Origin: Picosynechococcus sp. PCC 7117
GTDB lineage: Bacteria; Cyanobacteriota; Cyanobacteriia; Cyanobacteriales; MRBY01
Reading direction: 5' to 3'
NCBI RefSeq assembly: GCF_001693275.1
Contig: NZ_CP016477.1
Coordinates: 2,542,001-2,606,000, forward strand
Length of the DNA stretch: 64,000 nt
Positions 34,886-45,706 of the stretch are shown here, in pieces; the stretch's first letter is position 1; each line of letters begins with the position of its first letter. The notes under the pieces were generated by a model. It was not told the origin of the DNA. It searched no databases and saw only the letters and a list, made by a program, of their open reading frames with translations. Both the position numbers and the translations under genes were made by a program.

Positions 34886-34903
34886 ATAACTTTCATAAAA
34901 CAG

Positions 34904-34935
34904 CCCCCCTGGAATGATTGGCCAAGGGGGTTTTT
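34904..34935 (+). terminator. Rho-independent terminator of the DUF4870 gene
   Basis: CCCCCCTGG pairs with CCAAGGGGG (eight of nine pairs, one C-A mismatch) and is followed by five T. It separates this gene from the convergent pepA. Confidence 0.7.
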
Positions 34936-34957
34936 AATTAAACTTTAGATGCAAAAA

Positions 34958-36433
34958 TTAGCTCAAGACCCAGTGGACGAGGGTACGCACCGGGAACCCT
35001 GTACCGCCTTTGCTGTAAATATCGGCGTCTTTTTCTGACCAGGCTGGCCCGGCAATATCGAGGTGTGCCCAGGGCGTTTTTTCGACAAATTCCTTGAGGA
35101 ACAACGCCGCCGTAATCGAACCGCCTTCCCGTGGCCCGGTGTTTTTCATGTCGGCGATGGGAGATTTTAAGCCTTCAAAGTATTTTTCTTCGAGGGGCAT
35201 CTGCCAGAATTTTTCGCCCGCTTTCTCTGATGCGGTGGCGATTGCCTGGGCGAGATCATCATTGTCACTCCACAGGCCACAAATATCGTCACCTAGGGCA
35301 ATGACGCAGGCTCCGGTCAAGGTGGCAATGTCCACAATCGCCTCGACCCCTAGCTTTTCGGCATAAACGAGGGCATCGGCGAGGGTGAGACGACCTTCGG
35401 CATCGGTGTTGTTCACTTCGATGGTTTTACCGTTGGAAGCCGTGAGAATATCCCCCGGACGCATCCCCCGACCACTGATCATATTTTCAGTAGCCGCACT
35501 AATGAAATGCACTTCCACATCGGGTTTGAGTTCGGCGATCGCCTTTGCTGCCCCAAAAGTTGCCGCTGCGCCCCCCATGTCCATTTTCATCATCGCGATG
35601 CTGGGGCCGGAGGGTTTGATGTTATAGCCACCAGAATCAAAGGTTAACCCTTTGCCGACAATCGCCACTTTCTTCCGGGGTGTGCCTGGGGGTTTATAAA
35701 CGAGGTGGATAAATTTCGGGGGTAAATCCGAGGCCGCCGCCACCCCAAGAAAAGATCCCATTCCTGCTGCTTCGCAGTCTGCTTCTTCGAGGATATTCAG
35801 TTCCAGGCCATAGGTGCTGGCGAGGCTTTCCACGGAAGCGGCCAGGGTCACAGGATTAATAATGTTAGCCGGAGCGTTAACCAATTCCCGCGCATAGATC
35901 ACCCCTTCACAGAGGCTTGTGCCCAAGGCGATCGCCGCTGCTTGGTCGCCAATGCCAAGGATTTCAACAGCTTCGAGGGCTAGGGGGTCTTTTTGTTCTG
36001 ATTTGAAGCGATTATCTTCATAAAAGCCCAGATACATCCCTTCTGTAACCATTTGCGCTGTGATTGCCTCAGTTTCGGCCACTGGCAACTGCAAACCCAA
36101 AGTTGTGATGGCTTTGTCCCCTTTCACAGCCCGGGCGATCGCCGCTGCGGAACTCCGTAAGGCGGCACTATTCCATTTCTCGGCATTTCCCAGACCCACC
36201 AGGATCAACTTTTTGATCGGCGCACCACTCCCAAGACGGGTCACCGATAGCTCGCCGGATTTGCCTTTAAATTCCGTTTCAACGATTACTTCTGAGATCA
36301 CCCCCGATAAGCGTTCGTCCAGGGCCGTCAAACTTTCGGGTACCGTGAGTACCGTTTCACTTTCAAAAAAACCCAAGGCGATCGCCTCACCAGCCCAAGC
36401 CGCTGCCGTTTGCGAACTACCGCGAATTTCCAT
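34958..36433 (-). CDS. pepA: Leucyl aminopeptidase (M17 family)
   Basis: Di-metal cytosolic aminopeptidase. Seen: [16 protein letters not shown] with metal-binding Lys/Asp, MKMDMGGAA, the family signature [28 protein letters not shown], and [17 protein letters not shown] near the end. 491 residues is normal. The N-terminal domain begins [15 protein letters not shown]. Monocistronic on the minus strand, following the PBP-GGDEF-EAL gene after 80 bases. Confidence 0.96.
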   Translation of the reverse strand: MEIRGSSQTAAAWAGEAIALGFFESETVLTVPESLTALDERLSGVISEVIVETEFKGKSGELSVTRLGSGAPIKKLILVGLGNAEKWNSAALRSSAAAIARAVKGDKAITTLGLQLPVAETEAITAQMVTEGMYLGFYEDNRFKSEQKDPLALEAVEILGIGDQAAAIALGTSLCEGVIYARELVNAPANIINPVTLAASVESLASTYGLELNILEEADCEAAGMGSFLGVAAASDLPPKFIHLVYKPPGTPRKKVAIVGKGLTFDSGGYNIKPSGPSIAMMKMDMGGAAATFGAAKAIAELKPDVEVHFISAATENMISGRGMRPGDILTASNGKTIEVNNTDAEGRLTLADALVYAEKLGVEAIVDIATLTGACVIALGDDICGLWSDNDDLAQAIATASEKAGEKFWQMPLEEKYFEGLKSPIADMKNTGPREGGSITAALFLKEFVEKTPWAHLDIAGPAWSEKDADIYSKGGTGFPVRTLVHWVLS

Positions 36434-36513
36434 AACTAAACCTCAAAACTTGTTACTGTCCTTTAGTCTGACATTTCCGGCAAACCCTGTCCAAGAAATT
36501 GCCCAGAGCAACA

Positions 36514-39120
36514 TTACGAGGAAGAGCGCAACTTCTCTAGCACCTCGAAGGAGTGACCCTGTAGCAAATCTGTTGCTTGATCCAAAGAAACAGGCCGAGA
36601 AAATAAATAACCCTGACCAAACTGGCAATCCTGGCTCTTTAACCACTGGTATTGCTGTTTTGTTTCGATACCTTCTGCTACGGTTTTAATCCCAATGGAT
36701 TTAGAAAGGGCGAGAATAGATTCTGCAATCACCCGGTTGCGGTCATTCAACTCAGAAATATTTACAAAGCTCCGGTCAATTTTTAGCGCATCAATGGGGA
36801 GCTGGTGTAAATAGCTTAAACAAGAATACCCCGTACCAAAATCATCAACGCTAATAAAAACCCCCTTGAGGCGAATTTGGTTTAACAAACGACAAGTTAT
36901 GTCGATATTTTGAATTAGCATACTCTCAGTGATTTCTAATCCTAAGGTGTTAGGAAAAACCGGATAGCGTTCTAATAATCGATCCAGTGAAAATAACAGC
37001 GAATCTTGGAGTTGTTTAACGGATAAATTGACATGGACTTTCAGGGGCGTTTTAAACGCCTGCTGCCACTCAAATAATTGACGACAGGCCGCATCTAAAA
37101 TCCATTCACCAAGGGGAATAATGAGCCCTGTTTCTTCGGCAACATCAATAAATTCATAGGGGGATAACAAACCCCGTTGGGGATGCTGCCACCGAATTAA
37201 CGCTTCAAACCCTTCAATGTTGCCTTGTTCTAAATTAATAATCGGCTGATAGTACAAAACAAATTGCTTTTCTTCAATGGCAGATCTGATTTCCCCTTCT
37301 AATTGGAGACGTTTCATCGCCTGTAGGTGCATCTGGGGATCAAAAATTGCGTACTGTGACTTCCCATTTTGTTTGGCCCGGTACATGGCAATATCGGCAT
37401 CCCGGAGCAGATCCTGGGCTGATTCATGGCGAGAGTCACCGATGATAATCCCAATACTCGTCGTGATAAAAACGCCGTAGTTAGAAATCTGGAAAGGCAT
37501 ATTCAATGTATTGAGGATGCGATCGGCAATATGCACAGCATCTTCTACCCCGTGAATTTCCTCTAGGAGAATGACAAATTCATCTCCCCCTAGGCGGGCG
37601 GCTACATCTGTATCGCGAATAAAAGATTTGAGTAAATGGGCGACTTCAATGAGTAATTCATCCCCAACAACATGGCCCAGACTATCATTGACTACTTTGA
37701 AATTATCCAGGTCTAAAAACAGGGCTGCAAATTCATGGATGGGATATCGCTTATAACGTTTTAGGGCTAGGTTGAGTCGTTCAATTAGTAGATTACGATT
37801 GGCGAGGCCAGTAAGACGATCATGGAGGGCGTCATGTTTGAGTTGTTGCTCCATTTTGATCCGGGTACTGATGTCGGTAATGGTCGCAACATAGCCTTGG
37901 GGTTCACCCTTACTATCAAGCTCAGCGGTGCCCTGGCCATATACCCAAAGTATCGAACCGTCAGAACGCTGAAATCGATATTCTAGGGTAAATAGTTCTT
38001 GATTAGTGATGGATTTTAGCCATTGTTCTCGAACGTAGTCAATGTCGTCGGGATAGACTTTTTCTAACCAGCCTTTATGGAGAGCCTCTTCGGGTTGAAT
38101 TGCCAGCAGTTTACAATAGTAATCGTTGACATAAATACATTCATGGCGCAAATTAGTGCGGAAGATCCCAATGGAAACGGTATTAGCGAGGTTGGCATAT
38201 CGCTGTTGACTTTCAAGGAGATTAGTCTCAATTTGATTGCGTCGTTTAATTTCTTTTTTCAGGCTATAGTTCCGGAGAATAAACCATCCTAGAAAGAGGA
38301 ATGGTAGATAGACAATCAGGCTAAAGAAAAAATTTTGTAAGCTGATCCAATTAAATTTTTCGGGCGGCTCTAACCATTGGGCGATCGCCTGATAATAGAC
38401 AGAATCACGATCTTGTAAGAGACGACTCATTTGCCGATCAATGCCAGGCAGGAGCTGCTTGGGATCGCCTTCGGGAACGATATAATGTAACCGGGCTGGA
38501 TTAAACAGAATATTGGTTTTATTGACTGGATAGTCGGGACTAAATTTATTCCCAAAGAAATTATTGACAATGGCAGCATCAACTTCCCCTGTCTCTAACT
38601 GCTCAAACATCCCAGGATAACTATCGATGGGCACCAGTTCCGGCTGAATGCCATAGGCTTTAATTCTTTCTCGGAGGACTTCCTGTTGAATCCCAGAGGC
38701 GAGGATGCTAACTCTCCGTTGGTCGAGGTCTAAAATCGTCTCTAAATGAACACCCCGGCGCGCATAAATCTGTGACCAACTTGACAAAACGATGATGGTA
38801 TTAAAATCAAAGACTTCATCTCGCGTGTCGGAATAGGCGACATCCACCATCAAATCGAGTTGCCCCTGTTCAATTTGTTGGAGACATTGATTCCATTCAC
38901 AGGGAACATAGGTCACTGCCCAATTTTCCACACGCCCAATGTCACTCGTAATATCTACCCAAAAGCCCCGGGCCCGCCCACCTGAATCGATAAAAACCTT
39001 GGGATCATTTTGATAAACCCCCACGGTAATCGTTTTTGCTGGCTGATTTTGGGCGATCGCCTCTGTGCCGGAGAGCATCGCGGCAAGACCTAGAGCCAAG
39101 AGCACAGTGCTTTTATTCAT
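36514..39120 (-). CDS. PBP-PAS-GGDEF-EAL signalling protein (c-di-GMP metabolism)
   Basis: Membrane sensor predicted to make and/or degrade cyclic di-GMP. Domain order: signal peptide (1-24), a family-3 solute-binding domain (about 30-245; TITVGVYQNDPKVF, GFWVDI), a transmembrane helix (about 260-282), PAS/PAC (about 300-425; FQRSDGSILWVYG), GGDEF (about 430-590; intact LGGDEFVILLEE), and EAL (about 605-860; GFEALIRWQHP, DDFGTGYSCLSYL, DALKIDRSFV). Both catalytic signatures look complete. The periplasmic binding domain suggests sensing an amino acid or similar solute. Monocistronic; 868 residues. Confidence 0.92.
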   Translation of the reverse strand: MNKSTVLLALGLAAMLSGTEAIAQNQPAKTITVGVYQNDPKVFIDSGGRARGFWVDITSDIGRVENWAVTYVPCEWNQCLQQIEQGQLDLMVDVAYSDTRDEVFDFNTIIVLSSWSQIYARRGVHLETILDLDQRRVSILASGIQQEVLRERIKAYGIQPELVPIDSYPGMFEQLETGEVDAAIVNNFFGNKFSPDYPVNKTNILFNPARLHYIVPEGDPKQLLPGIDRQMSRLLQDRDSVYYQAIAQWLEPPEKFNWISLQNFFFSLIVYLPFLFLGWFILRNYSLKKEIKRRNQIETNLLESQQRYANLANTVSIGIFRTNLRHECIYVNDYYCKLLAIQPEEALHKGWLEKVYPDDIDYVREQWLKSITNQELFTLEYRFQRSDGSILWVYGQGTAELDSKGEPQGYVATITDISTRIKMEQQLKHDALHDRLTGLANRNLLIERLNLALKRYKRYPIHEFAALFLDLDNFKVVNDSLGHVVGDELLIEVAHLLKSFIRDTDVAARLGGDEFVILLEEIHGVEDAVHIADRILNTLNMPFQISNYGVFITTSIGIIIGDSRHESAQDLLRDADIAMYRAKQNGKSQYAIFDPQMHLQAMKRLQLEGEIRSAIEEKQFVLYYQPIINLEQGNIEGFEALIRWQHPQRGLLSPYEFIDVAEETGLIIPLGEWILDAACRQLFEWQQAFKTPLKVHVNLSVKQLQDSLLFSLDRLLERYPVFPNTLGLEITESMLIQNIDITCRLLNQIRLKGVFISVDDFGTGYSCLSYLHQLPIDALKIDRSFVNISELNDRNRVIAESILALSKSIGIKTVAEGIETKQQYQWLKSQDCQFGQGYLFSRPVSLDQATDLLQGHSFEVLEKLRSSS

Positions 39121-39538
39121 TAAATTAGGAAGTTAGTAGATGGCAACTGAGGGAACAGGCTTCTTAAGTATAATTAAGATAAAAAATTAACGGCAACAGT
39201 ATTAAGTAACACAAATATTACAACGCCATTATTCGTGAATTTTTGCCAGTGAAGCATATTGTTTATGGAGTGGTGGCTAAATAGCCAACAAGTGATTAAT
39301 TGTTGACCCTAAAGTAAAGTTAGGCACAAAATTTGCAACTTTATTTTCGACTGTTTGACGGTTGACGGCGCTGATTTAAAGGTTTGTTTTCAGCTAGATT
39401 TTGATTTTTTGCCCCGGTTCTTTTTAAGAATTGGTTAAGAAAATTGATTTGCTGGATCGGGTCGCTTATCTTTATAGGGGCGATGACATTTTTATCTTTG
39501 TTTATCGTTTTTAATCCATCACTAAGGGATGAGCGTTT
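39121..39538. promoter_or_regulatory. Divergent intergenic region, 418 bases
   Basis: AT-rich gap between the GGDEF-EAL gene and mscL, holding both promoters. No gene with a credible start or composition is visible on either strand, and I noticed no strong repeat or structured RNA. Confidence 0.4.
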
Positions 39539-39976
39539 ATGGCAAAAAAAAGTAGTTTTTGGAGTGATTTCCAAGCCTTCATCATGAGGGGAAATGTAAT
39601 TGATTTGGCAGTGGCCGTCGTGATCGGCGGGGCCTTTGGTCAAATTGTCAATTCTTTAGTTGCAGATATTATTACGCCGGCGATCTTACAACCCGCCTTA
39701 AGTGCAGCTAATTTAGATGCCCTGGGTGAATTGTCTTTTAATGGCATTAAATACGGTCTTTTTTTGGCGGCTGTAATTAACTTTTTGGTGATTGCATTTG
39801 CGATTTTCTTGGTTATTCGGGCCATCGAAAAAATGCAACGGCGATTTAACCGAGCGAAAGCCATGGAAGAAATAGACGCGCCGCCACCTGCACCAGATCC
39901 AGCAGTTGTGGCCCAAGAAAACCTCACGGCGGCCATCGAACGTCTGGCTAATTTAATGGAAAATCGTCAGCAATAG
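39539..39976 (+). CDS. mscL: Large-conductance mechanosensitive channel MscL
   Basis: Osmotic safety valve in the cytoplasmic membrane. Seen: FQAFIMRGNVIDLAVAVVIGGAFGQIVNSLVADIITP, the conserved N-terminal helix and TM1 pore segment, NGIKYGLFLAAVINFLVIAFAIFLVIRAI (TM2), and a C-terminal helix EENLTAAIERLANLM-type bundle. 145 residues is typical. A hairpin terminator follows. Confidence 0.96.
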   Translation: MAKKSSFWSDFQAFIMRGNVIDLAVAVVIGGAFGQIVNSLVADIITPAILQPALSAANLDALGELSFNGIKYGLFLAAVINFLVIAFAIFLVIRAIEKMQRRFNRAKAMEEIDAPPPAPDPAVVAQENLTAAIERLANLMENRQQ

Positions 39977-40009
39977 AGCTGAATTCTCACAATACCTGAC
40001 GGAAGGATT

Positions 40010-40033
40010 GCCTCCTTTGGTGGGGGCTTTTTT
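40010..40033 (+). terminator. Rho-independent terminator of mscL
   Basis: GCCTCC pairs with GGGGGC (one G-U) around a six-base loop, followed by six T. It overlaps the stop codon of the convergent CDF gene. Confidence 0.65.
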
Positions 40034-40991
40034 ATGAGTGAGAAGAGGTGCCATCAAAGCCGATGTGATCGGAGCTATAGGCTTTGGGTTCGATGTGAAC
40101 GGTGACCCTCGCTGGGGCGAAAATTTGCTCTAGGTGACGTTCAACTTTTTCGCTAATGGCATGGGCAGTGGCCACATCCTCGGCGGCGGCAATGAGGTGC
40201 ATTTCAATAAAGACTTGCCGACCGCGCAAACCCCGTGACGCAATGTCATGGCAATTAATCACCCCAGGAATTGTCATCACTTGTTTGTGGATCGCTTCGG
40301 GGGCGATCGCCATTTCATCGACTAACCAAGGCAAATTATCAGTGAGCACTTCCCAGGCACTTTTAAATACTAAAGCGGCCACGGGAAATGCCAGCACCAC
40401 ATCTAACCATTGCAGTTGTGGTAGCCCCCAAATCTTCGCTTGCCAGACCCCCAAGAGACCCAACATCACAAGGATCGTCACCCAAATATCGCTCATGGTG
40501 TGTTTGGCATCGGCGAGTAAAATCGCACTGCCTACCCGTTGGCCTGCCCGCCGCTCGTAGAACGCCACAAAAATATTGATTCCCAGCACGACAATTAGCC
40601 AACTCAGTTCCCCCAGGCTGATGCTGATCTCACTTTGCCCAGCAATTAATTTGGCGATCGCCCCCTGTAAAATTTCAAAACAGGCAATCCCCAGAAACAT
40701 CCCAATCCCCAAAGCGCCGACTGCTTCAAACTTTTGGTGACCGTAGGGGTGATCCCGGTCGGGTTCCGGTGAAGAGAACTTATTGGCAAATAAGCCCAGC
40801 ACATTATTGGCGCTATCCGTAAAACTATGGAGAGCGTCCGCCTGGAGACTCAGGGAACCCGTGATCAAACCCACCACAGCCTTTAACGTCATCACGAGCA
40901 AGTTTAGCCACAACGTTAACCACAACACCCGCCGTACCTCCCGACGATTATCTTGGGGCAAGTGGTGCGAGGAATGACTATGCTCTGGCAT
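40032..40991 (-). CDS. Cation diffusion facilitator family transporter
   Basis: Proton-coupled exporter of divalent metals. Seen: His-rich N-terminus (HSHSSHH), six membrane helices, the metal site in TM2 (SLQADALHSFTDSANN, HxxxD) and TM5 (LADAKHTMSD, HxxxD), and a cytosolic ferredoxin-like C-terminal domain (GVINCHDIASRGLRGRQVFIEMHL). HxxxD/DxxxH arrangement suggests zinc or iron; the exact metal is not determinable. 319 residues. Monocistronic. Confidence 0.93.
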   Translation of the reverse strand: MPEHSHSSHHLPQDNRREVRRVLWLTLWLNLLVMTLKAVVGLITGSLSLQADALHSFTDSANNVLGLFANKFSSPEPDRDHPYGHQKFEAVGALGIGMFLGIACFEILQGAIAKLIAGQSEISISLGELSWLIVVLGINIFVAFYERRAGQRVGSAILLADAKHTMSDIWVTILVMLGLLGVWQAKIWGLPQLQWLDVVLAFPVAALVFKSAWEVLTDNLPWLVDEMAIAPEAIHKQVMTIPGVINCHDIASRGLRGRQVFIEMHLIAAAEDVATAHAISEKVERHLEQIFAPARVTVHIEPKAYSSDHIGFDGTSSHS

Positions 40992-41060
40992 GGTGCTTAT
41001 GGGGAGAAGACGGATTGAATCGCAAATCCAGCGTAACCGAAGTTGCTTAATTCACACCCC

Positions 41061-43103
41061 TCACCGCTGTAAACTTGTTTGAAGCTGAGTCGCCAATTGA
41101 CTTTCGCTGCGACAAGGTTCTAAACAATTTAACCCTTGACAGACGAGAGCAATACTATCCGCAGGCAATTCCTGGGTGGGTTTAAGCACCACCGTATTTA
41201 ACAGGGTTTTTCTGAGTTTCAACAATTGCTGCGGCTTCGCTTTTACGACGGTGCCATGTAAGTACCAATCCAAGGCTAAAAGTAATGTGGGGCACTGTTG
41301 TGGGGATTTTTCGAGCACAGACCCAAAGGCCTGCAATGCATCCGTGGCGCGGTCGAGGTACTGGGTGTTTTCTGTAAGCAAGAAAAGACGCATCAAATTA
41401 CAGATAGCAACGCCGTTGGCCGCAGGGGTGGCATTGTCTTGGTAACTGCGTTCTTGGATCAAGAGTTCGGGACTTTGGCGGTTGTTGAAATACCCCTTCA
41501 AATCTGTTGACCAAAACTGCTGATCGAATTCTGTCTGGAGGGCGATCGCCTTTTCGAGCCAATGCGTCTGCTCAGGGTGATTGGTCTGCAAATCCAGTAG
41601 GGCTTTAATAAGAAAGGCATAATCTTCCGACTGGGCCATCCCATCAGCTTCCCCATCAAAATTTAGCCGATATAAACGCCCCCCTTGCCATTGGTGTTCG
41701 AGGATAAAATTGATACAGTTGACGGCTAGTTCCCAGGCTTTTTCGAGGCCTAAAACCCCATAAATCCGTGCTAATCCCGAAATCATCAAACTATTCCAGG
41801 CCACAATTAATTTCGTATCTGTAACCGCCGGAATTCTGCCGGGCCAAGCTGTTGCCTTTGCTTCGGTGTTATCACGGGCGGGGGGAAACTGATCGAGGGC
41901 CTGCCGGGGCGTACCGTAGCGCTCTGTAAATAACTGGTCGAGAATCCCTTGCAAGCTCTCTGAAATTTCTGTGGACTGCCGTCGTTTTAAAACAATTTTC
42001 CCCTCAAAATTACCGTCCGGCGCAATAAAAAATGCCTGTTCCAATTCAGCAAATTGTGCCGCCGTGAGTTGCGTCTGGAGTTCGTCGTAATCCCAGACAT
42101 AGAAAGCGCCTTCTTCTGGTTCTGGGTGCCCGGCATCGAGAAAACTATCGGCATCCTGGGCCGCGTAAAAATAGCCTTGAGGGGCCGTCATTTCCCGGGC
42201 GAGCCAAGCGACGGTTCCCTCTAGGGCCGTTTTAAAGGCAGGCTCCGTCACTCCCTCAGCCCACAGATTGGCGAGAAACTCGGTGATTTGCCCATTGTCA
42301 TAGAGCATTTTTTCAAAATGGGGCACCGTCCAATGGGGATCGACGGTATAGCGATGGAAGCCGCCCCCCACATGGTCATAAATTCCCCCCAGGGCAAGGT
42401 CTAAACCCCGTTTGGTACTCACTAACAAACCGTTGTGGCGCGCATTCGAGGTAAAACGACTTCCCTGTAAGGCGATCGCCCCGTAGGGGATCATCGGAAA
42501 ACTTGGCCCCGCATCACCCCGGCCCACAATGGCAGTACAAGGCTCTAGGCCTTTGAGAAACAGATTTTGATCGAGGGGCGCTTGGCCCTGGGGCAGTTGA
42601 GCAGAACGGTCTAAAATTGTGAAAATTTCAGTTTTAATCTCCTGGAGTTTCTCCGGCTCCTCATCAAAGAACCGTCGCAGGGACGTCAGCACATCCAAAA
42701 ATCCAGGGCGATTATACCGGGGGGAAACAGGAAAATAGGTACCCCCATAAAATGGCATCAAATCAGTCGGCGTCAGGAAAATATTCAGTGGCCAGCCTCC
42801 TTGCCCCGTCATCAGTTGCAACGCTTGCATATAGATGCTGTCGATGTCTGGTCGTTCCTCGCGATCCACTTTGATTGGTAAAAAATTTTCGTTTAAATAG
42901 GTGGCAACTTCTGGATCCGAAAACGCCTCCCCTTCCATCACAGTGCACCAATGGCAGGAAGAATAACCAATGGAGAGAAAAATGGGCTTATTTTCTACCT
43001 TTGCCTGGGCCAAAGCCTCATCACACCAATACCACCAGTCGATGGGATTATCCGCGTGTTTACGGAGATAGAGACTTTTGGTGTCGGCCAAGCGATTCGC
43101 CAT
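41061..43103 (-). CDS. DUF255 thioredoxin-domain protein (YyaL/SSP411-like)
   Basis: Two-domain protein: N-terminal thioredoxin-like DUF255 (about 1-165) with the redox motif CHWC in [38 protein letters not shown] and [10 protein letters not shown]. It is followed by an alpha/alpha six-barrel (about 180-680) containing [32 protein letters not shown]. The family is widespread, but its biochemical role is not established. 680 residues is normal. Confidence 0.93.
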   Translation of the reverse strand: MANRLADTKSLYLRKHADNPIDWWYWCDEALAQAKVENKPIFLSIGYSSCHWCTVMEGEAFSDPEVATYLNENFLPIKVDREERPDIDSIYMQALQLMTGQGGWPLNIFLTPTDLMPFYGGTYFPVSPRYNRPGFLDVLTSLRRFFDEEPEKLQEIKTEIFTILDRSAQLPQGQAPLDQNLFLKGLEPCTAIVGRGDAGPSFPMIPYGAIALQGSRFTSNARHNGLLVSTKRGLDLALGGIYDHVGGGFHRYTVDPHWTVPHFEKMLYDNGQITEFLANLWAEGVTEPAFKTALEGTVAWLAREMTAPQGYFYAAQDADSFLDAGHPEPEEGAFYVWDYDELQTQLTAAQFAELEQAFFIAPDGNFEGKIVLKRRQSTEISESLQGILDQLFTERYGTPRQALDQFPPARDNTEAKATAWPGRIPAVTDTKLIVAWNSLMISGLARIYGVLGLEKAWELAVNCINFILEHQWQGGRLYRLNFDGEADGMAQSEDYAFLIKALLDLQTNHPEQTHWLEKAIALQTEFDQQFWSTDLKGYFNNRQSPELLIQERSYQDNATPAANGVAICNLMRLFLLTENTQYLDRATDALQAFGSVLEKSPQQCPTLLLALDWYLHGTVVKAKPQQLLKLRKTLLNTVVLKPTQELPADSIALVCQGLNCLEPCRSESQLATQLQTSLQR

Positions 43104-43238
43104 GGAAAGTGCTGCTCCTGGAAAGAATTTCTAAAGGCATTCTAGCGAATGGATTCTGTGCCAAATTTGCCAGGGTGATCAGTTAGAATCGAACAGCAAT
43201 CTTTTGCCATCTATCTGCCCTCGGCCCCCTTTGGATTC

Positions 43239-44531
43239 ATGTTAGACAAAAGCCTCGCTAGTCCCAGAGACCAATTCTTCCAAAGCTTCAGAAATTTGGG
43301 TGATTATGCCCGGCGTCCCCAGGGAGCAGCCGTCATCGGTTCCATTGCCTTGCATGGGTTGGCCGCAGCGACGATTCCCCTGTGGGCCAGCTTTGACAAT
43401 GCGCCCCCAGAGTCCCAGGAGCGTTCGGTAGTGAGGGTGGTGGATTTACCCCCAGAGGTGCAAAATCGTCTTCCTTCGACAACAGCGTCCTTAGATTTAT
43501 CAATTTTCGAGGCGAGCCCGGATTTCAATTTAGACTTGTCTGACTTAAGTGGTCAGGGGATGAATCCCAACGGGACCTACATTACTGGCCTCAATACCCT
43601 ACCGACCCCCATGGCCCCTAGTCTAGGGCAAGATAGTTTTTCCTTTATTCCCCTCAGTCCGCCCCCAATCTCCAGTAGCTATACCGGGTTTGCACCACCG
43701 CCGCCGCCCCGGAATATGAGCTTTTTACCGCCACCACCGAACGTTCCGAACCAGACCAGTTCCCAGCTTCCTAATGCACCAACAGAGACAGAGCGGGGCG
43801 CTTTACCGACCTTGACACCTCCCAGACCCAATGGAAATTCTAGCCAACAGCAACAGTTCACGATTCCCACCAAACCCGACCCGGAATTAGTGGAACGGCA
43901 ACGGCGACTGGAAGAAGAAGCGGCGATCGCCCTCCAACCCCGCACCAATAACCCCAACAGGGGCGAAGTGTACTTTGATGCTGATCTGCTTAAACCACGG
44001 GAACTGCGCAATAACAATGGCAGTAGCAATAGCAATAGTAACGGTAATAGTGGCACGAATAATACGAATAACCGCCCTCCCACACCCAGCGCCAACACAC
44101 CGCCCCCAAGCCAAACGGCGGCCCGCAGCAATACAGCGGCAGTCAATCGTAGCCTGACAGGAAACTATCCCAAGGGGGCCTGTAGTAGCCAAGCTAGCGG
44201 TACCGCGACTTACAATGTCACCGTGTCCCCAGAAGGTAGTCCTTCCCAATGGAACCTGGTGCAAAGCTCTGGGACAAATGCCTTGGATAACCAAGCGAGT
44301 CAAGATATTCGTAACGCCCGCTTTGATGGGAAAAATAGCAACTACCGGGTCAGCGTGAACTATAGATACGAACCCGCTTTTTGTGCGGCGTTTATGCCGA
44401 AACCCCAACCTGCCCCCACCAATTCAACAAACTCAACTCCGGCTAATCCGCCAGCTCCAGCGCGTACGACCCCGAAAGCACCGGAGGCTTCAACTGAAAC
44501 TGAGGCGATCGCCCCCGATGAAACTCCTTAA
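43239..44531 (+). CDS. TonB-like proline/asparagine-rich periplasmic-spanning protein
   Basis: Layout resembles TonB: a short cytosolic segment, one N-terminal membrane helix (about 28-48, AAVIGSIALHGLAAATIPLWA), then a long Pro/Ser/Asn-rich spacer (about 120-300) with PPPP runs and an Asn/Gly/Ser run at about 255-275. A C-terminal domain follows (about 305-390) with YNVTVSPEGSPSQWNL and ARFDGKNSNYRVSVNYRYE, similar to TonB C-terminal repeats. It could couple membrane energy to an outer-membrane receptor, but no ExbB/D or receptor lies nearby. Followed after 12 bases by the sugar kinase. Confidence 0.65.
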   Translation: MLDKSLASPRDQFFQSFRNLGDYARRPQGAAVIGSIALHGLAAATIPLWASFDNAPPESQERSVVRVVDLPPEVQNRLPSTTASLDLSIFEASPDFNLDLSDLSGQGMNPNGTYITGLNTLPTPMAPSLGQDSFSFIPLSPPPISSSYTGFAPPPPPRNMSFLPPPPNVPNQTSSQLPNAPTETERGALPTLTPPRPNGNSSQQQQFTIPTKPDPELVERQRRLEEEAAIALQPRTNNPNRGEVYFDADLLKPRELRNNNGSSNSNSNGNSGTNNTNNRPPTPSANTPPPSQTAARSNTAAVNRSLTGNYPKGACSSQASGTATYNVTVSPEGSPSQWNLVQSSGTNALDNQASQDIRNARFDGKNSNYRVSVNYRYEPAFCAAFMPKPQPAPTNSTNSTPANPPAPARTTPKAPEASTETEAIAPDETP

Positions 44532-44543
44532 CTTATCCCTGCA

Positions 44544-45584
44544 ATGACCCCAGCTTTTTTCCAAAAACTACAGGCACACCAGGATCGCCTTAATGCCTGT
44601 CTGGCTGATTTTCAGCGGGTTAAAGTGCTCGTCATCGGCGACTTAACCCTCGATGAATTTTTGGTAGGTGCCGTGGAGCGACTATCCCGAGAAGCTCCAG
44701 TGTTAATCCTCCGCCATGAGCATACCCAACAAATTCCAGGCGGTGGGGCCAACGCTGCCTACAATCTTGCAAAACTTGGTGCTCAGGTTAAAGTAGCTGG
44801 GATTGTCGGCCAGGATTCCCAGGGAGAAGCCCTTTGCCGAATTTTTGCTGCTGCGGGTATCGATACCACTGGTATTATCCATGAAGCCCAGCGTCCAACC
44901 GTTACCAAAACCCGAATCTCAGGCCACGCTCGCCAGTCTGTCACCCAGCAAATTGTCCGCATTGACCGTAAATCCGACGCCCTCCCCAGTCACGAAATTC
45001 AAAGCCAATTAGTCGCTTATATACGCAGTCAAATTCCCCACGTTGATGCGGTGGTCTGCTCTGACTATGGGGATGGTGTTTTCAACGCAGCTGTTATTGA
45101 AGCTGCCCTTGAGCACCCCCATGTGATTGTCGATGCCCAAAGGGATTTACACCGTTTTCGGGGAGCGATGGTTTTTACACCAAACTTACCAGAAGCAGAA
45201 CAGGCTGTTGGACAACTCATAGAAACCCCCACTGCCCTCAATCAAGCGGCTCAAACGCTTCTAGAGCAAACTCAAGCGAAATTTATGTTAATTACCCGTG
45301 GGGAAGATGGCATGAGCCTTTTTCATTCTGTAGATAATCAACTACAGGAAGAATATATTCCAGCCTTTAATCGGACTGACGTTTTCGATGTTACAGGCGC
45401 TGGGGACACGGTGGTCGCCGCTTGGGTTCTAGGTTTTTGTGCTGGGGCAACACCTTGGGAAGCAACGGTTTTGGGCAACCTTGGTGCGAGTATTGTTGTG
45501 AGAACTTTTGGCACAGCGACGACTTCCGTAACAGAGATGCAGGAAACTTTGCAATTGTTGCTGGATGAAGGTCTGGAAAATTAG
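44544..45584 (+). CDS. PfkB-family kinase, heptose-7-phosphate kinase-like (HldE N-domain/RfaE1)
   Basis: Ribokinase-fold ATP-dependent sugar kinase most like the kinase half of HldE. Seen: VLVIGDLTLDEFLVGAVERLSREAPV (RfaE-type GD...D.y..G...RiSPEAPVPV), QIPGGGANAAYNLAKLGAQV, KTRISGHARQSVTQQIVRIDRK, VCSDYGDGV, and the catalytic FDVTGAGDTVVAAW. It lacks the C-terminal nucleotidyltransferase domain. A heptose-phosphate substrate is likely from the family, yet not proven. Twelve bases after the TonB-like gene. Confidence 0.85.
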   Translation: MTPAFFQKLQAHQDRLNACLADFQRVKVLVIGDLTLDEFLVGAVERLSREAPVLILRHEHTQQIPGGGANAAYNLAKLGAQVKVAGIVGQDSQGEALCRIFAAAGIDTTGIIHEAQRPTVTKTRISGHARQSVTQQIVRIDRKSDALPSHEIQSQLVAYIRSQIPHVDAVVCSDYGDGVFNAAVIEAALEHPHVIVDAQRDLHRFRGAMVFTPNLPEAEQAVGQLIETPTALNQAAQTLLEQTQAKFMLITRGEDGMSLFHSVDNQLQEEYIPAFNRTDVFDVTGAGDTVVAAWVLGFCAGATPWEATVLGNLGASIVVRTFGTATTSVTEMQETLQLLLDEGLEN

Positions 45585-45706
45585 TCTTCCAGCAGCTCTT
45601 TTGCGCAATTAATTGGAGAAAATGAGCAAACCCAGGCCGGGCAATCAGGTTAAAATATAGGACGCCATTATCTATTTTTATCCTAATACCGCCGAAACAT
45701 TTCTCC

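Noticed and set aside
39341-39643. 100-codon minus-strand frame in front of mscL
   Set aside because: Overlaps the mscL start, has an unstructured composition and no ribosome site.
43679-44146. 155-codon minus-strand frame rich in Leu/Gly/Ser runs
   Set aside because: Antisense to the proline/asparagine-rich spacer of the TonB-like gene; the runs are the complement of its repeats.
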